Assembly: GCA_902586905.1 (NCBI GenBank)
Contig: CACIJH010000009.1
Coordinates: 1 to 48,392, forward strand
Reading direction: 5' to 3'
Length of the DNA stretch: 48,392 nt
DNA from: an uncultured Bacteroidota bacterium
Lineage (GTDB): Bacteria; Bacteroidota; Bacteroidia; Flavobacteriales; Flavobacteriaceae
The position numbers were made by a program, and so were the translations under genes. Positions 17,890 to 26,375 of the stretch are shown here, one piece after another; within the stretch, counting starts at the first letter, position 1; each line of letters opens with the position of its first letter. Below the pieces are notes generated by a model. The model did not search any database. It had not been told where the DNA came from and was given only the letters and a program-made list of their open reading frames with translations.

Positions 17890-17895
17890 AATGAG

Positions 17896-19914
17896 CTAAA
17901 GCTTCTCAATAATCTTCTGCATCATAGACTTTAACTCATCTACTTCAGATTGTTGCTCTGATAGGATTCTCTGCTGTTCTTTGATCAAAACATCTTGCTC
18001 TTTAAGAGCATTAATAAGCACAGGCACTAACCCTTGATAGTTTACTGATTTAATTCCATTACTTTCTGATACAAGTTCAGGAAATACTTTTTCTATGTCT
18101 TGTGCAAGTAGACCTATCTTATTTTTCTCACTCTCATCCTTTTTCATTGTGTAGCTCTTGCCGTCTATTTGCAGAAGTTTAGATAAAGTAGCACCAAGAG
18201 AAACAATATTTGCTTTAAGTCGTGCATCAGAGTTAATACTTAAATCTCCTGCAATGGTTGTTGTGCCGTCAAATAGTACTGTTAGCGCATCGCTTCTTTG
18301 ATTTTCAGTACCATTACCAATAACAAAAGCTGTATTTTCTGTACTAAATTCTGTAGCGCTATTAGTAACAGTATAGCCTAATAAGTTATATCGACCAACT
18401 ACTAAAGAGTTATAATCACTTGCTGTTGTGGTGTATCCCATAGCTGTAGAATACTCCCCACTTGCTTTTGTTTGCTGGCCCATAGCAGTAGACGCTATAC
18501 CAATGGCTTCGGTAAAAGAACCCATTGCTGTTGCAGCATTTCCACTTGCAAAGGATCCATCTCCCATTGCTGTAGAAGCATTTTGACTTGCAGTAGTTTG
18601 CTGCCCCATAGCTGTAGCATATTGCCCAGAGGCTATGGTTTCTCTACCTAAAGCCGTTGAGGCAAAATTACTGGCTTCAGATTTGTACCCCATAGCGGTC
18701 GTGTAACTGTAAGTGGCTTTGGTGCGCTCTCCACTAGCAAAAGCCCTTGCTCCACTGGCTTGCGTAGCGGAACCCACTGCAAAAGCCCTTGCTCCATTAG
18801 CCGTAGTTGATGTTGCCTGAATTCCTGGATAGTTTTCATCTGTTCCAAAGGAGAATGGCTTATCATCTAAATCACTATAATTGACCGTTGAAGCGGGTAA
18901 GTTAGTAAGCTGTGAACCGTCTCCAATAAATTCAGTAGCTGTTACAGAACCTGCAACGTTGGTAGTGCCGTCAAATAGTACCGTTAATGCATCGCTTCTG
19001 CTATCATTAGCTGTTCCATTTCCTATTACAAAAGCTGTGTTTTCTGTACTAAAATCTGTAGCACTATTAGTAACTGTTGAGCCTAATAAATTATATTCAC
19101 CAATCACTAATGATGACCTGTCACTTGCTGTTGTTTCTCTTCCCATAGCTGTTGAAACACCTCCACTTGCTGTTGTATTCTCACCTAAAGCAACCGAGGA
19201 ATCTCCAGTAGCCCCAAAAGAGGTGTCGTTGTTAGAGTAACTGAGATCTAAAGCGTTGTTGCCGATATCTCCATGATTACCAGCATTTGCAGAAGAAAGT
19301 CTTACGCCTACATTTCCAGCTTCTGGGACAAAACTCAAAACACCTATTTCATTATTTGAATAGTTTTCATAATACTCAATTATTGAAATTACACCCCATG
19401 ATTTAATAGATGTTCCTTCAGACAAAACCATTCCCTCAATTAAAGCTTTGTCTTCAGTTTCATTTGCTTTTCTAAATGTCGATTCGTCAGGGTTACCATT
19501 TATTCCTGCAGAATATACACTATAAATTTCAGCAACAGTATTTTCTGGAATAGTATATGATTCGTCATACCACAAAACTTTAAAAGCTTTAACATTTGCT
19601 TTTAATGACCCAAGGTCATATAATAATGCTCCAGCAGAGATGCTAGAACTAATTTTATGTCCTTCTGTTAGGATAATTTTTTCTAAAGACCACCATCCAC
19701 CAGAAACTCCATCATTAACCCCAACAGTTCCAGGTTGAGTTGTGCCATCAAAAGGATCCTCCTCAGTTCCTAATGGAAGAGTTTGAAGAATATGCCCGGC
19801 CGGAACCGTATAAGTTGGGTTCTCTAAACTTATAACTTCAGAAATATTCATTGGTAACTTAGTCTGCTGTGCAAACAGATTAATGCAAAATAAAATTAAA
19901 AATATTCTTTTCAT
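17896..19914 (-). CDS. YadA-head / peptidase S74 chaperone-domain adhesin
   Basis: A 672-residue exported fibre-like protein. After a signal peptide (about 1-15, ending LFAQ) and a 200-residue unique region come left-handed beta-roll repeats of about 14 residues (ASGxxSTAMGxxT, for example FASTALGRETIASG), as in YadA/Hep_Hag heads. An intramolecular chaperone S74 domain begins near residue 560 with INSDARLKANI, where Ser562 and Lys567 match the self-cleavage residues of that family, and a C-terminal coiled coil follows (EQQRILSEQQSEVDELKSMMQKI). It probably forms a trimer. It has no T9SS sorting domain. It overlaps the upstream T9SS gene by 4 bases, which suggests the two products work together. 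Confidence 0.82.
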   Translation of the reverse strand: MKRIFLILFCINLFAQQTKLPMNISEVISLENPTYTVPAGHILQTLPLGTEEDPFDGTTQPGTVGVNDGVSGGWWSLEKIILTEGHKISSSISAGALLYDLGSLKANVKAFKVLWYDESYTIPENTVAEIYSVYSAGINGNPDESTFRKANETEDKALIEGMVLSEGTSIKSWGVISIIEYYENYSNNEIGVLSFVPEAGNVGVRLSSANAGNHGDIGNNALDLSYSNNDTSFGATGDSSVALGENTTASGGVSTAMGRETTASDRSSLVIGEYNLLGSTVTNSATDFSTENTAFVIGNGTANDSRSDALTVLFDGTTNVAGSVTATEFIGDGSQLTNLPASTVNYSDLDDKPFSFGTDENYPGIQATSTTANGARAFAVGSATQASGARAFASGERTKATYSYTTAMGYKSEASNFASTALGRETIASGQYATAMGQQTTASQNASTAMGDGSFASGNAATAMGSFTEAIGIASTAMGQQTKASGEYSTAMGYTTTASDYNSLVVGRYNLLGYTVTNSATEFSTENTAFVIGNGTENQRSDALTVLFDGTTTIAGDLSINSDARLKANIVSLGATLSKLLQIDGKSYTMKKDESEKNKIGLLAQDIEKVFPELVSESNGIKSVNYQGLVPVLINALKEQDVLIKEQQRILSEQQSEVDELKSMMQKIIEKL
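18261..18430 (-). repeat. internal duplicated module of the adhesin gene, copy A
   Basis: About 170 bp encoding YNLLGYTVTNSATEF, STENTAFVIGNGT and SDALTVLFDGTT, nearly repeated at 18961-19140. The module terminates each of the two blocks of beta-roll repeats in the protein. Confidence 0.8.
18961..19140 (-). repeat. internal duplicated module of the adhesin gene, copy B
   Basis: Second copy of the module at 18261-18430, encoding YNLLGSTVTNSATDF, STENTAFVIGNGT and SDALTVLFDGTT. High nucleotide identity indicates a relatively recent tandem duplication or gene conversion. Confidence 0.8.
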
Positions 19915-20621
19915 CTTTTGATAATTTTAAATGATTTTGTGTTGTTATTGTCTGTTGTCACTTTAAGGATAAACGATCCGCTTCCTATGTCACTTAAATC
20001 GATTTGTTTTTGATTTGTGGCTTTTACTTTTCTGCCTCTTAGGTCAAAGAGTTCAGCTTGTAAAACGTTTTCTCCTTGTATGTAGATTCTGTTTGCTGTT
20101 GGGTTTGGATACACAGAGATTCTAGAATCTAAAGGAAAGATGTCTTCAATAGTAAGCGTGGCATCTGCACTACTAGCAGTAACGGCTTTAAATGAAACAG
20201 GGTCATTAAACGTATAGCTAACTGTATTGTTTACCGGATCTAAAGTTCCCTCATACGTCGTCCAAGAATCATCATCTGCTTGAAGCTCCAAAACAAGATC
20301 AGCTTCTGCAATATCATTTAGCTCTCCCTCAAGATAGGAGAAAGTAAGTGTGCCAGTAAAACCAGAAAGTAGCGCAGAAGAGCTATATACACGAGACACA
20401 GAGCTATTGGTGCCTGTAGAAGCAGCAGTATCAGAACGAGATACATCATTAGCACCACTAATAACATAGGTATTATCAGAGGGTGCTATTTCCAATCCAT
20501 CAAGAGTTATAGAACTACCAGGCGAAATAGAAACAGACGAACCAGTATTGACAGTTAATATTTGACAAAATAGAAACGGACAGAGAAAGAGTCCAACAAG
20601 AGAGAGTACATGTGTTTTCAT
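19911..20621 (-). CDS. T9SS type A sorting-domain protein
   Basis: A 236-residue secreted protein. A signal peptide (about 1-19, ending FLFCQ) precedes a Ser/Thr-rich beta region (VNTGSSVSISPGSSITLDG, then the NDVSRSDTAASTGTNSSVSR segment), and residues 165-236 form a type A T9SS sorting domain: ISVYPNPTANRIYIQG, LFDLRGRKV, IDLSDIGSGSFILKV, FKIIKR. It would be exported across the outer membrane by T9SS and anchored or released. Its stop overlaps the start of the YadA-head/S74 gene by 4 bases, so the pair is an operon. The passenger could be an anchor or partner for the fibre. No enzymatic motif. Confidence 0.8.
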   Translation of the reverse strand: MKTHVLSLVGLFLCPFLFCQILTVNTGSSVSISPGSSITLDGLEIAPSDNTYVISGANDVSRSDTAASTGTNSSVSRVYSSSALLSGFTGTLTFSYLEGELNDIAEADLVLELQADDDSWTTYEGTLDPVNNTVSYTFNDPVSFKAVTASSADATLTIEDIFPLDSRISVYPNPTANRIYIQGENVLQAELFDLRGRKVKATNQKQIDLSDIGSGSFILKVTTDNNNTKSFKIIKR

Positions 20622-20941
20622 GCTTTAAAAGTAAAAAAAAAAAACGAGTCAGAAAATCAATCAAACCCCCAATCTAATCACCAAACTTTTTCAAAAATGT
20701 AAGAGAATGTTTCGAAAATAGCTCAATTGGGTGTACGATTTGATTCTCAAGAACAATTTTTATACATGGTAATATTTTTTAGCTCATATTAAATATTAAT
20801 CCTACACGTATTTATAAAAGTTTCAATCAAAAATTGTTTTAATTACAACGATTGAGTGGTGAAATAGATTCATCCTATATTTTGAAAGCAAATTGTAACT
20901 TTATATAATGTTATTAAAACGATTGCCTTACCTTCGCAGCA
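20622..20941. other. 320-base intergenic region upstream of the DEAD-box gene
   Basis: The region contains repeat copy 3 (20705-20780). Bases 20660-20704 also resemble the sequence before copy 5 (shared AATCAC-AAAC and TCAAAAA-GTAAG blocks). The rest is AT-rich with no credible gene. TACCTTCG at 20929-20936 is a one-mismatch -7 box right before the helicase ATG; no -33 element fits it. Confidence 0.6.
20705..20780 (+). repeat. dispersed directional repeat, copy 3
   Basis: The 5' block is well kept (GAATGTTTCGAAAATAGCTC, then AATTGGGTGTACGATT), but the 3' hairpin (20743-20750 with 20767-20773) has mismatches; the T run remains. It lies between divergent genes. Confidence 0.85.
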
Positions 20942-22261
20942 ATGACATTTTCTGACTTGGGGATTATTTCTCCGATACTAAAGGCGATTGAACAACAAGG
21001 ATATACTGAGCCAACGCCAATTCAAGCACAATCAATCCCTATTCTTTTGGAGGGTCACGACTTGCTCGGCAGTGCGCAAACAGGAACTGGAAAAACAGCT
21101 GCATTTACGATTCCGATTATACAACGGATTTTTCTCCAACGCACCAAGAAAAAGAAGAAAGGCAGACGGGTACTAAGGGCACTAATTATTTCTCCCACAC
21201 GAGAACTCACGATTCAAATTGCCGAAAACATTTCTATCTATTCAAGGCATACAGGAGGAAAGAATGTGGTGATTTATGGTGGTGTAAGTCAGCATAAACA
21301 AACAAGTGCACTGCGAAATGGAGCAGATATTTTGATCGCCACACCTGGACGTTTACTTGATCTCATAGGTCAAGGTTATATTCGACTTAACAGTATCGAT
21401 TACTTTGTTTTGGATGAAGCCGACCAAATGCTTGATATGGGCTTTATTCATGACATCAAAAAAATCATTGCAAAACTGCCAGAGAAACGACAATCTCTGT
21501 TTTTTTCAGCAACAATGCCCCAGGCAATTTCCGAATTGTCAGACCAAATCTTGAACCACCCTAAACGTGTTACGATCGCGCCAGAGCGGACCACTGCAGA
21601 AAAAGTTTCTCAATCTGTTTACTTTGTCAGTAAACCTGATAAAAATGATTTGCTAAAACACCTAGTGTCCGAAAATCCAGTTGCTTCAATATTGGTGTTT
21701 TCACGAACAAAACACGGAGCCGATAAAATAGTCAAGGCGCTTCATAAATCCAATATCAAGTCAGAAGCGATTCACGGAAATAAATCTCAAAACGCAAGAC
21801 AAAAGACACTCCAGAGTTTTAAAAAAAATAAGTTTTCTGTTTTAGTTGCTACCGATATTGCAGCACGCGGAATTGATGTAAGTAAATTGTCTTTGGTTAT
21901 CAATTATGATTTACCCAATGTCCCCGAAACCTACGTTCATCGAATTGGACGCACAGGGCGAGCCCAAGAAATCGGAGAAGCGGTATCGTTTTGTTCAAAT
22001 ACTGAAAAGAAATACTTAGGGGATATTCAAAAGCTCATTAATCAAAAAATCCCAGTAATTTCCGATCACCCATTTTACAACCCAAAAGATGGAGGTGAAT
22101 CTGATGCTAAAAAACCTAAAAAACCCAAAAACAGATCGAGATCTTCATCATCTACTCCAAGGGTTTCAAAAAAAAATAGGGGATCGTTTAAAGGGAAACT
22201 TAAAAAGAATTCAAAAAGAAAACCGAACTTTAAAAAGAGTTCGAAAAGAAAAAAAGGATAG
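20942..22261 (+). CDS. DEAD-box ATP-dependent RNA helicase (RhlE-like)
   Basis: A 439-residue RNA helicase that remodels RNA or RNP complexes. Motifs in order: Q motif with FSDLGI and PTPIQAQSIP (1-35), motif I AQTGTGKT (45-52), PTRELT (85-90), GG, TPGR, DEAD at 158-161, SAT (189-191), then domain 2 with VFSRTKHGADKI, ATDIAARGIDV and HRIGRTGRA. A basic Lys/Arg/Ser-rich tail from about residue 385 probably binds RNA. The order and tail fit the RhlE-like group. It appears to be a core gene, yet it lies between repeat copies 3 and 4 inside the accessory region. Confidence 0.93.
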   Translation: MTFSDLGIISPILKAIEQQGYTEPTPIQAQSIPILLEGHDLLGSAQTGTGKTAAFTIPIIQRIFLQRTKKKKKGRRVLRALIISPTRELTIQIAENISIYSRHTGGKNVVIYGGVSQHKQTSALRNGADILIATPGRLLDLIGQGYIRLNSIDYFVLDEADQMLDMGFIHDIKKIIAKLPEKRQSLFFSATMPQAISELSDQILNHPKRVTIAPERTTAEKVSQSVYFVSKPDKNDLLKHLVSENPVASILVFSRTKHGADKIVKALHKSNIKSEAIHGNKSQNARQKTLQSFKKNKFSVLVATDIAARGIDVSKLSLVINYDLPNVPETYVHRIGRTGRAQEIGEAVSFCSNTEKKYLGDIQKLINQKIPVISDHPFYNPKDGGESDAKKPKKPKNRSRSSSSTPRVSKKNRGSFKGKLKKNSKRKPNFKKSSKRKKG

Positions 22262-22307
22262 TATTTATTTTCCTGAAAAAGTGACTAGGTTTACTATGAA
22301 AGTAAGC

Positions 22308-22386
22308 AATTGTTTCGAAAATAGCTCAATAGGGTGTACGATTTTATTCCCAAGAATAATTTTTTATACTTGGGGATATTTTTTTT
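22308..22386 (+). repeat. dispersed directional repeat, copy 4
   Basis: 5' block AATTGTTTCGAAAATAGCTC, then AATAGGGTGTACGATT. The hairpin pairs TATTCCCAAG (22345-22354) with CTTGGGGATA (22369-22378), including one G-U pair, then a long T run. It overlaps the stop codon of the convergent beta-helix gene and follows the helicase gene, which it could terminate. Confidence 0.9.
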
Positions 22387-24736
22387 ATTCTTTTAAGATA
22401 GTATACATTCTGGAGTTTTGTGTTTTTACTTTTAAAAAATAAACTCCATTCGCAAAAGAAGATAGATTAATGGTATTGCCAAAACCTTTAAAAATAATCG
22501 TTCCATTAATGTCAAATACAATAAATTCTAAATTTCTGTCCGAAGATATTTTTATGATTCCTTTAGTTGGATTGGGGTAAACAAAAATTTCATCTTTGAC
22601 AATCGTAGGATTGGCTAGGGTAAGTGCGTTGACAATATCGAAATTTTCATCAGGAACCCAGTCGATTCCAGGTGTCCACAAATTGGTTTGGTCGATTGCG
22701 CCAATATCTGGTAAGTTGCCTACATCCGTTTGTGGCACCAATTCATCAAGAGATTTAAGTTCTGTAGTAGATATATATACCTGATTTGTTGGATCTGAAC
22801 CCTTGTCAATCAAAACATTGCTGCTTGGTACATAATTAGTGACATTTTTTTCATTTGAACTATTATAAGTTAAGAGGGAAGTTACATCAGATTCAACGGA
22901 AATACCTGTTCGAGATGCATTTAGTTGGTCAATATTATCCATGGATACACCACTACCTGTTCCAGAAAAAATGTTTCCGTCACTTTCCACGCACGCACGC
23001 CAACTATCTTTGCTACCATTATTGTCACTATCAAACATTATATATCCATCTGTGCCAATTGGCATAGGAGCATCATCATCAAGTGCAAATTGTGTACTGC
23101 TCCGATGTGAGCCTATTCGTCCGGCAAGGTTATTATAGAGCCAAGTATTATTGTTCGAGCAGTCTTCAGCGAGTATTATGATATCGTTTCGGTTATTTAT
23201 AGTGTTTATTACAGTGTTATTGGCAATGATTTGGTTGTTTCCCTTAATCATTAGCCCCATGGTATTGTCAGCAATATTATGATGCATAACCCCATAGCTC
23301 CCTGCTTCTTCAGCATTACCTCCAGGGGCGTCGTATCGAAAGGCATATTTTTCAGTATCATAGACAAAATTATGATGAACAACAGATTTGGCAACTGTAT
23401 TTTTTGTTCCTTGAAAAACAGCCCCGTCAGATTGAGCAAGTCCGGTATTCGAAACTACATTATATGAAAAAATGGATTCTTCACCTGGCCAAACTGTAGC
23501 AGAGGCTCCGGTATTGTACACTTCATTGTTAGAAAACTCATTATTGCTTCCATCAACATTAATAGTAACCATTAAACCATCAAGCTCAGTTGCCGACCAA
23601 TCTATATTTTTAAAATAGGAGTTGAGTACCTTATTGTTGTCACCCATGATAATCAAGCCCTCACCTTCAGCATCAATAAACAAGCATCTATCAATTGTGC
23701 TATTATACACTCTTTTTGTTCCTGATGAACCTAGCGTTGTTGGAGCCGCACCTAGCAGTTCTCCAAGCATTCTTCTTGAATAAGAAGGATAATAGAAATT
23801 ACAATCTGAAATGTTTAAATAACTGGAATTATCTGCTTTAAATGTCGTTGCAAAAAATGTAAGTCCCTCGATAGTAACATGACTACTATTGTCGATCAGT
23901 ACTGAGTAGTCACGAACTTTACCACGTACAGAAGTATTGTTTAAATCGACACTATTCTGAGGGAATACAAAAAGCATTTCATTTTCTTGATCCAAGAACC
24001 ATTCATTTTGAACATCAATGAGTTCTTTTTTGCCTTCGAAAAAGAAATAATGATGTTTGGTTTTGAATGAGTTGCCGAAGTTTCCATCATATTCAATAAG
24101 ATCGTTTCCGTTTTGAATAGTATGATTTGTAATTCGTTTATTAAAGGTTTTGAAAGATCCAACATTTAAAATTCCAACGCTATTTGTAAGATTAATTGTG
24201 CCGGGATCCTTTTTACTTTCGTCGATGTACAGCTGACCATCTTGACTTGTGGATTCATCTCCTTCTGCCCAATTGTGTTTATCAAAAATGGATTGGTCAT
24301 TAAATTGAGCATTAGGCCATCTTGCCATAACCATTTGTTCATTGCCAACGAAAAGCTGAGTGATATGGTCACCAATACCATTCATCACTTTAATGGATGA
24401 ATTTGAATTATCATCATTCCATTGGCCTAGTATTTCAATAGTTCCATCAATAACTACAGTCTCACCGTCAAAACTTTTGATCAGTGTTGGGGAAGAAATG
24501 GAGGAGTTTAAATTATCAATTAAGATTTCTTCGTGATACAAACCTCCCCTAATGATGACTGAGTCACCTGCATCTATTTTACTTATAGCTTTTCCGATTG
24601 TTTCGAACGGGGAATCAATAGATCCTTCAGAGCTGTCATCTCCAATTGAATTGGAGACATAGTAAGTGGTCTGACCAAGAGCACTCAAATGAAAAATTAT
24701 AAATAGAATTATTGCTTTTGATAATATTTTTTTCAT
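22385..24736 (-). CDS. secreted right-handed parallel beta-helix protein with T9SS sorting domain
   Basis: A 783-residue secreted protein. A signal peptide (about 1-21) is followed by TYYVSNSIGDDSSEGS, SPFETIGKAISKI and DSVIIRGGLYHEEI, the usual entry of pectate-lyase-like beta-helix proteins. QLFVGNEQMVMARWPN is seen near residue 130, then many short Asn-rich coils (VLNSYFKNIDWSATELDG, NNEFSNNEVYNTGAS, HHNIADNTMGLMIKG). Residues 710-783 are a type A T9SS domain (IFVYPNPTKGIIKISS, IFKGFGNTINLSSF). Architecture suggests a polysaccharide lyase or glycoside hydrolase acting on extracellular glycans, but the catalytic family is not determined. No SusCD pair adjoins it. It lies between repeat copies 4 and 5. 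Confidence 0.8.
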   Translation of the reverse strand: MKKILSKAIILFIIFHLSALGQTTYYVSNSIGDDSSEGSIDSPFETIGKAISKIDAGDSVIIRGGLYHEEILIDNLNSSISSPTLIKSFDGETVVIDGTIEILGQWNDDNSNSSIKVMNGIGDHITQLFVGNEQMVMARWPNAQFNDQSIFDKHNWAEGDESTSQDGQLYIDESKKDPGTINLTNSVGILNVGSFKTFNKRITNHTIQNGNDLIEYDGNFGNSFKTKHHYFFFEGKKELIDVQNEWFLDQENEMLFVFPQNSVDLNNTSVRGKVRDYSVLIDNSSHVTIEGLTFFATTFKADNSSYLNISDCNFYYPSYSRRMLGELLGAAPTTLGSSGTKRVYNSTIDRCLFIDAEGEGLIIMGDNNKVLNSYFKNIDWSATELDGLMVTINVDGSNNEFSNNEVYNTGASATVWPGEESIFSYNVVSNTGLAQSDGAVFQGTKNTVAKSVVHHNFVYDTEKYAFRYDAPGGNAEEAGSYGVMHHNIADNTMGLMIKGNNQIIANNTVINTINNRNDIIILAEDCSNNNTWLYNNLAGRIGSHRSSTQFALDDDAPMPIGTDGYIMFDSDNNGSKDSWRACVESDGNIFSGTGSGVSMDNIDQLNASRTGISVESDVTSLLTYNSSNEKNVTNYVPSSNVLIDKGSDPTNQVYISTTELKSLDELVPQTDVGNLPDIGAIDQTNLWTPGIDWVPDENFDIVNALTLANPTIVKDEIFVYPNPTKGIIKISSDRNLEFIVFDINGTIIFKGFGNTINLSSFANGVYFLKVKTQNSRMYTILKE

Positions 24737-24817
24737 GACTTAAAATTAAATAAAAGGAATTTAAAAACTACTCATTTACCCCAAAACGAATCACTAAACA
24801 TTCTCAAAAAAGTAAGC

Positions 24818-24887
24818 GATTGTTTCGAGAATAGCTCAATGGGGTGTACAATTATCCTCAAAAATAATTTTTTTTGGGATTTTTTTT
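24818..24887 (+). repeat. dispersed directional repeat, copy 5
   Basis: 5' block GATTGTTTCGAGAATAGCTC, then AATGGGGTGTACAATT. The hairpin (24854-24862 with 24873-24880) is shortened and has a bulge; the T run follows. About 50 bases upstream are also shared with copy 3. It lies between divergent genes, 49 bases before the 24937 gene. Confidence 0.85.
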
Positions 24888-24901
24888 GTCTTCAAACAAA
24901 G

Positions 24902-24932
24902 TTGATTAAAATGCCGATTTTTTTTAATTTAG
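24902..24932 (+). promoter_or_regulatory. possible promoter for the 24937 gene
   Basis: TTG at 24902-24904 and TAATTTAG at 24925-24932 (one mismatch to TAnnTTTG), 20 bases apart. The -7 box ends 4 bases before the ATG, giving a very short leader. Confidence 0.35.
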
Positions 24933-24936
24933 GTGC

Positions 24937-26319
24937 ATGAAAATTTTATTTTTTACCCCTTTCTTACTCATACTAAGTGTTGGCTTAAACGCTCAAATCA
25001 GTGTAAACGATAGTCAAATTAAAGACCTGCTAGATCCTATTGATTCGCAAGATGCCGTTTCAAAATCATACCTGTCAGACCAAATAAATCAGTTACAAGC
25101 ACAAATCAAATATTTGCAGAAAAACATAAGTGTAACGCCAATGAACGAATGTATAGATGGAAATGCTGGTGGGTATGAATGTCAGGGTATTGACCTTATG
25201 TCTACTGTAAGCCTACAGCAACTCGATGCAACCATGGCAAACGACTGTTGGGGCTGGATAGATACGCTAACGGGAAAGGAATACGCTATCATAGGCCTTG
25301 ATAATGGAACAGCGTTTATTGATATTACAATTCCCAACCAACCAGTCATAATTGGAAAACTACCCACACAAACGTTTGCTAGTATTTGGCGTGACATAAA
25401 GGTTTTTGGGAATCATGCCTATATCGTCTCAGAAGCAGACAATCATGGCATGCAAGTTTTTGATCTCACGCATTTAAGATATACCACAACTTATACAGTT
25501 TTTTCTGCCGACAGTCATTATGATGGATTTGGGAATGCGCATAATATTGCGATCAACGAAGACTCTGGTTATGCCTATGCTGTGGGGACTCAAACATATA
25601 ATGAGGGTGCTCATTTCATTGACATCAGTAACCCTGAAAACCCCACCAGTGCTGGGGGATATGACGAAAAAGGTTATTCTCATGATGCAATGATTGTTAC
25701 ATACAATGGCCCTGATCTCGACTATAAGGGTAAGGAAATTTATTTTGGATCCAATGAAGATGAAGTCGTCATAGTGGATGTTACTGATAAATCAAACCCC
25801 ACCTTTATTTCAAGCATACAATACAGCTCGACGCAGTACACCCATCAGGGATGGTTGACAGAAGACCATAAATACTTCCTTGTTGGGGATGAGTTGGATG
25901 AGGTCAAAAATGGCATCAACGCAAGAACGATTATTTTGGATTTTTCAGATTTAGATGTACCAGTGAACCATGTTGAATACACATCTCCAAACGCAGTAGT
26001 CGATCACAATGGCTATGTTGTTGGCGACTTATTTTATTTGGCAAGCTACACAGGGGGTCTTCGTATTTTGGATCTGAAAAACATTGAATCTAAGGTAGTT
26101 ACTGAGAAATATTATTTTGATACCCATATTGAGCATGAGGCGCACTCAGCCATAAAACCAACCATCATTGGGTTTGATGATGATCATGATAACCCCAGAA
26201 AAGGCAATGAAGATTTGTTTAATGGTGCTTGGAGCGTATATCCTTTTTTTAAAAGTGGCAACTTGATTGTCAGTGATATTAACGAAGGGCTATTTGTGTT
26301 AAAAGTTAATTCGTTGTGA
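24937..26319 (+). CDS. choice-of-anchor B family (LVIVD-repeat) protein
   Basis: A 460-residue exported protein. A signal peptide (1-19, ending LNAQ) and a short coiled-coil-like segment (YLSDQINQLQAQIKYLQK) come before the family body: YECQGIDLMSTVSL, NDCWGWIDTLTGKEYAIIGLDNGTAFIDI, ASIWRDIKVFGNHAYIVSEA, FGNAHNIAINEDSGYAYAVG and GGLRILDL. These are the conserved blocks of choice-of-anchor B proteins, which carry LVIVD-type propeller repeats and usually differ in their C-terminal anchor. Here the protein ends LFVLKVNSL with no T9SS domain. The family function is unknown to me. It is divergent from the beta-helix gene with repeat copy 5 between them. Confidence 0.85.
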   Translation: MKILFFTPFLLILSVGLNAQISVNDSQIKDLLDPIDSQDAVSKSYLSDQINQLQAQIKYLQKNISVTPMNECIDGNAGGYECQGIDLMSTVSLQQLDATMANDCWGWIDTLTGKEYAIIGLDNGTAFIDITIPNQPVIIGKLPTQTFASIWRDIKVFGNHAYIVSEADNHGMQVFDLTHLRYTTTYTVFSADSHYDGFGNAHNIAINEDSGYAYAVGTQTYNEGAHFIDISNPENPTSAGGYDEKGYSHDAMIVTYNGPDLDYKGKEIYFGSNEDEVVIVDVTDKSNPTFISSIQYSSTQYTHQGWLTEDHKYFLVGDELDEVKNGINARTIILDFSDLDVPVNHVEYTSPNAVVDHNGYVVGDLFYLASYTGGLRILDLKNIESKVVTEKYYFDTHIEHEAHSAIKPTIIGFDDDHDNPRKGNEDLFNGAWSVYPFFKSGNLIVSDINEGLFVLKVNSL

Positions 26320-26375
26320 TGGGTCAAAATCGGTAGAGGTTCCCAGACTGCAGCACTCGTTTCTTTATGGATAGA

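Noticed and set aside
16421-24887. The 75-bp repeats as integron attC sites
   Set aside because: They occur between genes in one orientation, as attC would, but the RYYYAAC and GTTRRRY core sites at the ends are missing, genes lie in both directions, and no integron integrase is seen.
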